From Anaerolineales bacterium (GTDB taxonomy: Bacteria; Chloroflexota; Anaerolineae; Anaerolineales; DRMV01), in assembly GCA_015484985.1 (NCBI GenBank), contig WFUL01000008.1, positions 1-11,070 on the forward strand: DNA of 11,070 nucleotides. The letters are read 5' to 3'. Below the pieces are notes generated by a model that had not been told where the DNA came from, did no database searches, and was given only the letters and a program-made list of their open reading frames with translations. Shown here piece after piece: positions 5,984 through 11,070 of the stretch (position 1 is the first letter of the stretch; each line of letters starts with the position of its first letter). Both the position numbers and the translations under genes were made by a program.

Positions 5984-6264
5984 CGTTGTCGTACCTCGTT
6001 CAAAGCCCTTTCGACGTCGCCCGCGATTTCTTCATCGGAATGCGCGGCGTTCCGTTCGGCCATGCGGGCCAGTAAACGATCGAAGCGGGCCAGCACCTCC
6101 TTCTCTTCCAACTCCATAAAGCGCAAGAAGACCTCGTAAGGAATGAGCACCGCTTCGGGACGACTGCCTCGAGTGAGGACGTAAAACACGCCTCGCTTGG
6201 CCACCTCATCGAACACCGCTCGGAAACGCCTCTGCAGCTCGGTGACTCCGATAACCTTCTGCAT
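5980..6264 (-). CDS. Phd/YefM-type antitoxin
   Basis: The 94-residue product begins MQKVIGVTELQRRFRAVFDEV, the N-terminal DNA-binding fold of the Phd/YefM antitoxins (alpha-beta with a conserved region near residues 7-20). YVLTRGSRPEAVLIPYEVFLRFM (28-50) is the usual beta-hairpin plus helix. The charged helical C-terminus (52-94) would wrap the PIN toxin. ATG at 6264 was chosen over the in-frame GTG at 6277-6279 because GGAGGT lies four bases before it. Such antitoxins repress their own operon, and three 12-bp iterons sit just upstream. It overlaps the toxin by four bases. Phd-type antitoxins paired with PIN toxins are common. Confidence 0.87.
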   Translation of the reverse strand: MQKVIGVTELQRRFRAVFDEVAKRGVFYVLTRGSRPEAVLIPYEVFLRFMELEEKEVLARFDRLLARMAERNAAHSDEEIAGDVERALNEVRQR

Positions 6265-6280
6265 CTCGACCTCCACCAAT

Positions 6281-6316
6281 ACTTATCCAGATACATACCC
6301 GGATACATATCCTGAC
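6281..6316 (-). promoter_or_regulatory. Three 12-bp iterons, probable antitoxin operator
   Basis: Three tandem, degenerate 12-base units fit ACWTAYCCNGAY on the plus strand: 6281-6292, 6293-6304 and 6305-6316. The second and third overlap a palindrome, GGATACATATCC (6301-6312). They lie between the TA -10 box and the antitoxin ribosome binding site, where bound antitoxin or toxin-antitoxin complex would block transcription. Assignment as operator is inference from position and symmetry. Confidence 0.6.
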
Positions 6317-6320
6317 CTAC

Positions 6321-6349
6321 ATTCTACCCCCTTTTTTCCTTCGGGTCAA
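6321..6349 (-). promoter_or_regulatory. Near-consensus promoter of the toxin-antitoxin operon
   Basis: On the minus strand TTGACC (6344-6349), a 17-base spacer and TAGAAT (6321-6326) give one of the best promoters in the window. Initiation is expected near 6314, inside the third iteron. The -35 box overlaps the TGA stop of the upstream small membrane ORF. Confidence 0.75.
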
Positions 6350-6540
6350 AAAACTTGCCGCACAAACGCGGGTGCAACACCGGAGAGCAGGAGGCCGATG
6401 ACCGCGAAGACGCCGAAGAGCACGGCCCGGTGCCTGACCGTGGCGGCCCGTTCGAAGGTAGCGTTGCGGATGTCCCAGCGCATTGCGTCCCGCAAGGCCC
6501 ATACGGCCAGTGCCACGGCCCTCCAGTGCAAGAACGACAT
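6346..6540 (-). CDS. Small single-helix membrane protein, possibly 5'-truncated
   Basis: The 64-residue reading frame has very high third-position GC like the real genes here, so it looks coding. It begins MSFLHWRAVALAVWALRDAM, has a polar middle (RWDIRNATFERAATVRHR, 21-38), and ends in one clear transmembrane segment (about 39-60, VLFGVFAVIGLLLSGVAP). No known family is recognised. The ribosome binding site is weak (AGGT about 7 bases before ATG), and the frame stays open upstream, antisense to the transposase remnant, so the original start may have been lost. Its stop codon sits in the TA promoter -35 box. Confidence 0.45.
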   Translation of the reverse strand: MSFLHWRAVALAVWALRDAMRWDIRNATFERAATVRHRAVLFGVFAVIGLLLSGVAPAFVRQVF

Positions 6541-6560
6541 GTGGAGGACCTGAACCACAT

Positions 6561-6870
6561 GCAGGTTTGGAAACCTATGTGGCCCAGTTCCAGACCCTGG
6601 TGGTCGAGCTGGCTCTGGAGAACCGCATCCTGCGGGCGGCTTTGCAGCAGGTCGGGTATCGACCCCCAAACGCCGCCATGCCGTCCTCCAGCGCCTGCAC
6701 CGGGAAGGGGCCATCTCTATGCCCCAAGCCTGCGGTGCCTTGGGCCTGAGTCTCAGGTCTTTTATCAATACCTTTGCCGCCAACAAAAGCACCGGGTGAC
6801 CCTGGAGATGGCCCTGGCGTTGTTGCAAGATGTGGGTCGTCGGCACCCCCAGTTGGACAAGACACAGCCC
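6561..6870 (+). pseudogene. Frameshifted transposase-like remnant (IS3 type suspected)
   Basis: Protein-like sequence continues through three reading frames. Frame one (to about 6664) gives a leucine/glutamate-rich coiled-coil-like stretch around VVELALENRILRAAL. Frame two (about 6665-6760) gives RHAVLQRLHREGAISM then QACGALGLSLRSF, a helix-turn-helix pattern like the start of IS3 OrfB (ACxxLGxSRSxYY). Frame three (6760-6870) gives FYQYLCRQQKHRV and LLQDVGRRHPQL, like the HTH_21 segment that follows. The two shifts fall at CCCCC (6663-6667) and TTTT (6760-6763). No catalytic DDE region or terminal inverted repeats are seen, so this is a dead fragment. The family call rests on pattern memory alone. 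Confidence 0.4.
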
Positions 6871-6891
6871 ACCGTTCACCGCCCGCGGCGC

Positions 6892-7293
6892 TCACGGCCC
6901 CGTATAAATGCGCGTGTCCGGACGGAAGGCGTACCACGAGAACCAAAAATGGTGCACGCCCTCGGACACGGGAGCCAGGGCCTGTCCCTGTAGGGGGCCT
7001 TCCAGGGCCCGGCCGGTGAGCACGTCCCAGCGAGTGCCCGTCTCTCGGTCCAGGACGGCCCCGTTCCGCTCCTGGAAGGTCAGCACCCGGTCGTCCACGG
7101 TGCGCCAGTAGGCCAGCACCGTGCCCACCTCTCGGCCCTGGTTGATGCGCGCCGCGTCCAGGGGTGAGGCCACCCCCGACACCCAGAAGAGCACCACCGG
7201 CCGACCCGCCACCCGGTTGTGTGCTATGCCCATCGGGCGGACCGCTTCGTATGGGTAGTCCGCAGTTTCGGCTTTGGTGGCAATGGAACGCAT
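6892..7293 (-). pseudogene. DUF3179-family protein, C-terminal half only
   Basis: The 133-residue frame matches the second half of DUF3179 proteins. It has a YPYEAVRPMGIAHNRVAGRPVV strand region, SGVASPLDAARINQGREVG, a FQERNG region, DRETGTRWDVLTGRALEGPLQG and HFWFSWYAFRPDTRIY near the end. Full family members are usually around 300 residues or more, so the N-terminal half is missing. No ribosome binding site precedes the ATG at 7293. The upstream sequence, although open in frame, shows no DUF3179 similarity and soon meets a GC-rich repeat at 7311. It is most likely a truncated relic beside the transposase fragment. The domain's function is unknown. Confidence 0.7.
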
Positions 7294-7310
7294 AGGTCTG
7301 CCCGGGTCCG

Positions 7311-7352
7311 GGACCGAAATTCGCCGAGGGCGGTCGGTGAACGGCCGTCGGC
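7311..7352. repeat. GC-rich relative of the heptad family (copy 5)
   Basis: The first 27 bases match 10490-10516 at 24 positions (GGACC, an A-rich step, then CGCCGA and GGCGGTCGG). GGCGGTCGG is followed after a short gap by an inverted-like CGGCCGTCGGC. It stands at the broken 5' end of the DUF3179 fragment, so it may mark a rearrangement point. Confidence 0.55.
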
Positions 7353-7486
7353 TCTTTCCTGTGGTCCAGAGCCTGTCAGGCCTGTGCGAGCGCTGGGTGC
7401 TCTTTCCAAAGCGGCATCACCTTATTCTTCGGCAGATTTTGAATGCACCCCTTATTCGGCCTTCCTCATCTTGAGGTGCCTTGGGG

Positions 7487-7492
7487 TATGAT
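7487..7492 (+). promoter_or_regulatory. -10 candidate for the S9 peptidase gene
   Basis: TATGAT lies 45 bases before the ATG. No convincing -35 hexamer stands at 16-18 bases; TTGAGG (7471-7476) is too close. The rest of the gap 7294-7537 holds only the GC-rich repeat at 7311 and a small GCCTG-T-CAGGC palindrome (7371-7381). Confidence 0.35.
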
Positions 7493-7537
7493 GAAAGTCA
7501 GGCCGGGTTCGATGGATTCCACTCTAGGAGGTTATTT

Positions 7538-9559
7538 ATGCCGAGTAAACGTTCCATCACTGTAGAGGACCTGTACCGCTTCCACCTGGTGAAGGACCTG
7601 CGAATCTCACCCGACGGACAATGGGTGGTATACGTGGTGGAGCGGGTGGACCGCAAGACCGAGAAGAAGTACACCAACTTGTGGCTGGCCCCCACCCAGG
7701 GCGGCTGGCCCAAGTCCTTCACCACGGGCGATCAGCGGGACTTCATGCCTCGGTGGAGCCCCGATGGGCGCACCATCGCCTTCCTTTCCAACCGCGATGA
7801 CGAAAAACAACCCCAAATCTACCTCATCGACCTGGACGGTGGCGAGGCCCGGAAACTCACCGACTTTCGGGGGGAAGTGGGGGAAATGGTCTGGTCCCCC
7901 GATGGGACCCGGCTGCTCCTCCAGTTCCGCAAGAAGGACCCCGAAATCGTGGAGATGGAGAAGGACCCCAAGAAGCAGGAACGGGGCCTGGTGGAGCGCC
8001 ACATCACCCGAATGTTCTACAAACTCGACGGTTACGGGTTCCTGCCCAAGGACCGCTGGCACCTCTACCTGGTGGACGTGCGCACCGGCAAAATGGTCCA
8101 ACTCACCGACGGCTCCTATGACGAAACCTCGCCCACCTTCACCCCCAACGGCAAGTGGATTGTGTTCGCCTCCAACCGCTCCGACGACCCTGACCGAAAG
8201 CCCGACGCGGTGGACCTGTGGCGTATCCCCGCGGCAGGCGGGGAGATGGAACGCATTCCCACGCCTTATGGCCCCAAGCACAGCCCCGCGGTCTCGCCCG
8301 ATGGCCGTTTCATCGCCTATTACGGCCGCATCGGCGAGGGGGAATGGTGGCGGAATCAGTCCCTGTGGGTGGTACCCTGGGAGGGCGGCGAGGCCCGCAA
8401 CCTCACCCAGGGCCACGACCTGCACGCGGCCGTGGACATCATCAACGACGTCATCGGCGCGTGGGCCACGCCCCGGCCCCTGTGGAGCTCTGATGGGCAG
8501 TGGCTCTACTTCCCTGTGGCCCTGCACGGCAAGGTACAGTTGTGGCGCATCCGGCCCGATGGGTCCGAGATGGAAACCCTCATCGACGAAAAGGGCGCGG
8601 TGGGCTTCTTCGACCTAGATAGGGAAGGCCGCCGGCTTGCCTATTTCTTCGGCACCCTTACCGACCCCGGCCAAGTGTACGTGCTGGACCTGGAACGCGG
8701 CCGCTCCCGACGGCTCACCAACCTCAACGCCTGGCTCCGCCGGGTGGACCTGGGCACCGTGGAGGAAGTCTGGTTCACCGGCCGGGACGGTTACCGCTTG
8801 CAGGGCTGGATTGTGAAGTCTCCCGGTTTCGACCCCGCCCAAAAGTACCCCTCCATCATGGAAATCCACGGCGGACCCCAGACCCAGTACGGCTTCGTCT
8901 TCATGCACGAGTTCTACTACCTGGCCGCGCAGGGGTTCGTGGTCTACTTCAGCAACCCTCGTGGTGGCCGGGGCTATGGTGAGGAGCACACCCGGGCCAT
9001 CTGGGGCCGCTGGGGCACCTACGATTACGAGGACCTCATGGCCTGGGCCGACTACATGGAACAGCAGCCCTACATCGACCCCGAACGCATGGGCGTGACC
9101 GGCGGCAGTTACGGCGGGTACATGACCCTGTGGATTATCGGGCATACCCGGCGCTTCCGGGCCGCAGTGGCCCAGCGGGTGGTGAGTAATTTCATCAGCA
9201 TGTGGGGCACCAGCGACTTCAACTGGGCCTTCCAGAACCCCCTGGAGGCCGGGCCGCCCTGGGAGGACCTGCAGAAATACTGGGAACGCTCGCCCATCGC
9301 CTACCTGGGCAACGCGGAGACCCCCACCCTCATCATCCACAGCGAGCAGGACCACCGCACGCCCATCGAGCAGGGCGAGCAGGCCTTCATCGCGCTGAAA
9401 TACAAAGGCGTGCCTACCGAGTTTGTGCGCTTCCCCGGCGAACCCCACGGGCTTTCTCGTGTTGGCCGCACGGACCGGCGCATCGCCCGGCTCCGGCACA
9501 TCGCCCGGTGGTTCAAGACGTATCTCCTGGAGGCCTCCGAAGCACCTGCTGCATCGTAA
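7538..9559 (+). CDS. S9 family peptidase (acylaminoacyl-peptidase / prolyl oligopeptidase type)
   Basis: The 673-residue serine peptidase has the normal two-part layout. Residues 1 to about 420 form a beta-propeller with repeated SPDG/SSDG blade motifs (for example RISPDGQWVVYV, RWSPDGRTIAFL, AVSPDGRFIAYY), which filters large substrates. Residues 430-665 form the alpha/beta hydrolase domain with the HGGP oxyanion motif at 444-447, nucleophile Ser524 in GGSYGGYM, Asp605 in SEQDHRTP and His637 in GEPHGLSR. The triad is complete. There is no signal peptide, so it acts in the cytoplasm, trimming peptides or removing acylated N-terminal residues. AGGAGGT five bases before the ATG sets the start. 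A small membrane gene follows 12 bases after the stop. Confidence 0.95.
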   Translation: MPSKRSITVEDLYRFHLVKDLRISPDGQWVVYVVERVDRKTEKKYTNLWLAPTQGGWPKSFTTGDQRDFMPRWSPDGRTIAFLSNRDDEKQPQIYLIDLDGGEARKLTDFRGEVGEMVWSPDGTRLLLQFRKKDPEIVEMEKDPKKQERGLVERHITRMFYKLDGYGFLPKDRWHLYLVDVRTGKMVQLTDGSYDETSPTFTPNGKWIVFASNRSDDPDRKPDAVDLWRIPAAGGEMERIPTPYGPKHSPAVSPDGRFIAYYGRIGEGEWWRNQSLWVVPWEGGEARNLTQGHDLHAAVDIINDVIGAWATPRPLWSSDGQWLYFPVALHGKVQLWRIRPDGSEMETLIDEKGAVGFFDLDREGRRLAYFFGTLTDPGQVYVLDLERGRSRRLTNLNAWLRRVDLGTVEEVWFTGRDGYRLQGWIVKSPGFDPAQKYPSIMEIHGGPQTQYGFVFMHEFYYLAAQGFVVYFSNPRGGRGYGEEHTRAIWGRWGTYDYEDLMAWADYMEQQPYIDPERMGVTGGSYGGYMTLWIIGHTRRFRAAVAQRVVSNFISMWGTSDFNWAFQNPLEAGPPWEDLQKYWERSPIAYLGNAETPTLIIHSEQDHRTPIEQGEQAFIALKYKGVPTEFVRFPGEPHGLSRVGRTDRRIARLRHIARWFKTYLLEASEAPAAS

Positions 9560-9571
9560 GGAGGGATGGTC

Positions 9572-9748
9572 ATGCGGGTCCTGGCCAAAATTACGGCAGG
9601 ATTCTTTTTGGTGTTGGGGCCTATCCTGGTCCTTTTGGGGTTCAGGGTTATCGCCAGAGGTCTGGTGGCCCCCGCCGAGCGTGTCACGACACCCATGAGG
9701 CTTGATTTTCGCGGATGGATGCGCCTGGCCAACGTGTTCCTGGATTGA
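9572..9748 (+). CDS. Small membrane protein, 58 residues, unknown function
   Basis: The product has one strongly hydrophobic segment (about residues 8-24, TAGFFLVLGPILVLLGF) after a short basic N-terminus, then a 30-residue polar tail ending MRLDFRGWMRLANVFLD. No family is recognised. ATG at 9572 is preferred to the ATG at 9566, since AAGGAGGG (9558-9565) abuts the latter and is well spaced (6 bases) from the former. It starts 12 bases after the peptidase stop, so it is probably translated from the same mRNA and may be a membrane anchor or partner, which is a guess. Confidence 0.7.
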   Translation: MRVLAKITAGFFLVLGPILVLLGFRVIARGLVAPAERVTTPMRLDFRGWMRLANVFLD

Positions 9749-9848
9749 GTTCCCATCTCAGGACGCACTCAGAGAGGGGGCCTCGTCCCCTTGGTTTTCC
9801 AGCACCGTGCTCGGTCGAGGCCACATTCCTCTTGCAGGAGGTGTGATG

Positions 9849-10436
9849 ATGTCCGAGAGAATGACTGCCCCTACACCGACGATGGAAGAAACCCCGTCCC
9901 TGTCCCCACGGGAGCAGGGCGACCTCCTCCCACAGGAAGCCCACCGCCAGGTTCGTTTCTTCATCGTCTACTACACCGTGTTGTTGGTCTTGAGCCTGCT
10001 GGCTCTGGGCTTCCTCTGGCAGAATGCCTCGGTGGTGCAGCAATGGGCGGCGCCCCAATGGCTTCGGACCCTCATCCTCCCCCTTTCCACCACCATGGTG
10101 GGGGGCATGATGGGGAACGTGTTGTACAGTATTCGAGTGATGTACAACCACTACATCAAGAAACGAGATTACGACCCCAAATGGTGGGGCAAGTATTTCT
10201 CCGGCCCCTTTGAGGCCGCAGTCTTGGCCCTGGTGGTGTACGCCTTGCTGCGGGGTGGTGTGGCCTCCATGGCGGGCATTTCGTTGACCTCAGAGGCTAT
10301 CCCGGGACAAGAAGGGACGGTGATGCTCAGCGCCCTGGGGCTGGGAGCCTTAGTGGGCTTCAGCATCCGGGATGTGGTGGGATGGTTGCAGGCCCTCAGT
10401 GCCACCATCTTTCGCCAGGACGAGGCGCGGTCGTGA
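9849..10436 (+). CDS. Four-helix membrane protein, unknown function
   Basis: The 195-residue product has a polar, proline-rich N-terminus (1-35) and four likely membrane segments: 37-57, 72-95, 120-138 and 157-180. Between the second and third is a charged loop, YNHYIKKRDYDPKWWGKYFSGP. Glycine-rich stretches (MVGGMMGN, ALGLGALVGFS) suggest helix packing. This arrangement (small-residue helix, aromatic/basic loop, then a xxLVVYALLRGG helix) resembles conserved hypothetical membrane proteins seen in several phyla, but no named family is claimed. AGGAGGT (9836-9842) is 6 bases before this ATG; the ATG at 9846, only 3 bases away, would add one Met. It is separated by 100 bases from the previous gene, with no clear promoter there. 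Confidence 0.85.
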   Translation: MSERMTAPTPTMEETPSLSPREQGDLLPQEAHRQVRFFIVYYTVLLVLSLLALGFLWQNASVVQQWAAPQWLRTLILPLSTTMVGGMMGNVLYSIRVMYNHYIKKRDYDPKWWGKYFSGPFEAAVLALVVYALLRGGVASMAGISLTSEAIPGQEGTVMLSALGLGALVGFSIRDVVGWLQALSATIFRQDEARS

Positions 10437-10489
10437 CCCTTGAAAGGGCGGGCTGTCATATCCATCTGCAAATGGCCCCTCCAGGCACA

Positions 10490-10540
10490 GGACCAAAATC
10501 CGCCGACGGCGGTCGGCCGAAAGCCGACCGCCGACCGTCC
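10490..10540. repeat. GC-rich heptad-type hairpin repeat (copy 6)
   Basis: CGGCGGTCGGC (10507-10517) and GCCGACCGCCG (10523-10533) form a perfect 11-bp stem with a CGAAA loop. The right side continues as GCCGACC units with period 7, matching the GTCGGCG units of the array at 2021-2084. The left end matches 7311-7337 at 24 of 27 bases. Lying 54 bases past the membrane gene stop, it could act as a terminator, but only TCCCTTAC follows and no T-run. Confidence 0.65.
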
Positions 10541-10693
10541 CTTACTTCGCTCAACTGTCCCTCTTCGTGGGAGAAGGGCATAAGACAGAGGCCCACCATA
10601 CACACAATGTAAACTACGAAGTTTTGCCATACTATTGCGATACAGGCTCCCTTCCTCCCACATTTCACCTATAGCACCCAGCGGGCTCGTGGC

Positions 10694-10699
10694 TATAAT
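10694..10699 (+). promoter_or_regulatory. -10 box candidate for the last membrane gene
   Basis: A perfect TATAAT lies 50 bases before the ATG at 10750, with TG four bases upstream of it (one off the extended -10 spacing). The region 17 bases further upstream (ATAGCA) is a poor -35. Confidence 0.45.
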
Positions 10700-10749
10700 G
10701 GGGAATGCTTTTCCGGGGGATGTTCTCCGGGAGCATGGAGGTGTAAGGT

Positions 10750-11070
10750 ATGTGGAGAATTCCGACCCCACCCTGGTTCTTTTGGCTCCTCTGGTTGGGT
10801 GTGACTCTGTGGGGCCTTACCTATTTGACTCGCTGGTGGCGCACACGTCGTGCCCATCAGCCCACCCCGGACCGGAAAGGTGATGCCGGACAACGACGGC
10901 TGCGGGCCGTCTTGCTTCCCCAGGACGTGCTGTATGGCCTTCTGGTTTTGGGCACCCTGGCGTGGGCGCTGTACTATCTACCGCCCATCTACAGCCGCCT
11001 CTACTGGCGTTTAGACTTTTTACGGGCGCGCATTCGATTGAGTCTATCCCCGGTGGGAGCGGTGCCGACG
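10750..11070 (+). CDS. Membrane protein of unknown function, N-terminal part
   Basis: An open frame of 107 codons runs off the right edge. It begins MWRIPTPPWFFWLLWLGVTLW, with a first membrane segment at about 8-27. A basic, proline-containing linker (29-56) and a second segment at about 60-78 follow, then IYSRLYWRLDFLRARIRL, an amphipathic basic helix. Arginine clusters after the first helix suggest that the linker is cytoplasmic and the part after the second helix is extracytoplasmic. GGAGGT stands seven bases before the ATG. No family can be named from this part; a larger extracytoplasmic domain may follow outside the window. Confidence 0.7.
   Translation, partial: MWRIPTPPWFFWLLWLGVTLWGLTYLTRWWRTRRAHQPTPDRKGDAGQRRLRAVLLPQDVLYGLLVLGTLAWALYYLPPIYSRLYWRLDFLRARIRLSLSPVGAVPT

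Larger units (their letters stand above)
10437..10749. other. 313-base intergenic region
   Basis: No coding region is supported. The stretch holds the GC-rich hairpin repeat at 10490-10540, a weak CTTC/GAAG-type hairpin near 10560-10578, and the TATAAT box at 10694 that probably serves the last gene. Base composition turns more AT-rich after about 10590, as expected for a promoter region. Confidence 0.6.

Noticed and set aside
7607..9499. Minus-strand frames inside the S9 peptidase gene (7607-8527 and 8615-9499)
   Set aside because: They are shadows of a gene with an intact catalytic triad and show no motifs of their own.
9749..9848. Terminator or promoter between the two membrane genes (GGGG/CCCC hairpin near 9776-9793)
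   Set aside because: The stem has only four pairs and no clear T-run, and no -35/-10 pair with proper spacing is visible.
10507..10540. Classical rho-independent terminator after the four-helix membrane gene
   Set aside because: The stem is strong, but no T-run follows and the sequence matches a repeat family, so it is listed as a repeat instead.

Overview
The window is GC-rich bacterial chromosome, mostly housekeeping metabolism, with one short decayed, mobile-looking stretch near the middle. Strong AGGAGG-type ribosome binding sites, high third-position GC and the mix of families (an ArgC with LysW-pathway features, a DUF3179 fragment, a cyclase/FAH pair, an S9 acylaminoacyl-peptidase) suggest a thermophile-like Chloroflexota (Anaerolineae or a related class). 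No marker gene here proves that, so the taxonomic call is an inference.

Positions 1-3337 are all on the minus strand. tRNA-Leu(UAG) has its own promoter and terminator. It is followed by leuB (leucine), argC or a LysY-like homologue (arginine or lysine), hisA (histidine) and the first 30 codons of a FAD/NAD-binding oxidoreductase. argC and hisA are 8 bases apart. The leuB/argC gap and the hisA/oxidoreductase gap are filled by degenerate 7-base repeats, which also supply the hisA and leuB stop codons.

Positions 3419-5376 are on the plus strand. A good sigma-70-type promoter drives a cyclase-family (kynurenine-formamidase-like) hydrolase and then a fumarylacetoacetate-hydrolase-family protein with a complete set of catalytic residues. 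This looks like a small catabolic unit that hydrolyses amide or ring products and beta-diketone C-C bonds. A heptad repeat separates the two genes, and a strong hairpin follows the second.

Positions 5555-7293 form a low-order accessory stretch: a minus-strand Phd-type antitoxin/PIN toxin pair with a near-consensus promoter and three 12-bp iterons; a small membrane ORF; a frameshifted fragment resembling an IS3-type transposase; and the C-terminal half of a DUF3179 protein.

Positions 7538-11070 are on the plus strand: a complete S9 prolyl-oligopeptidase-family peptidase, a 58-residue one-helix membrane protein, a four-helix membrane protein of unknown function, and the start of another membrane protein that runs off the window.

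The most unusual signal is the dispersed, degenerate heptanucleotide repeat family. It occupies at least four and perhaps six intergenic sites, often as left-arm heptads, a centre containing GGACC, and right-arm heptads in inverted orientation.
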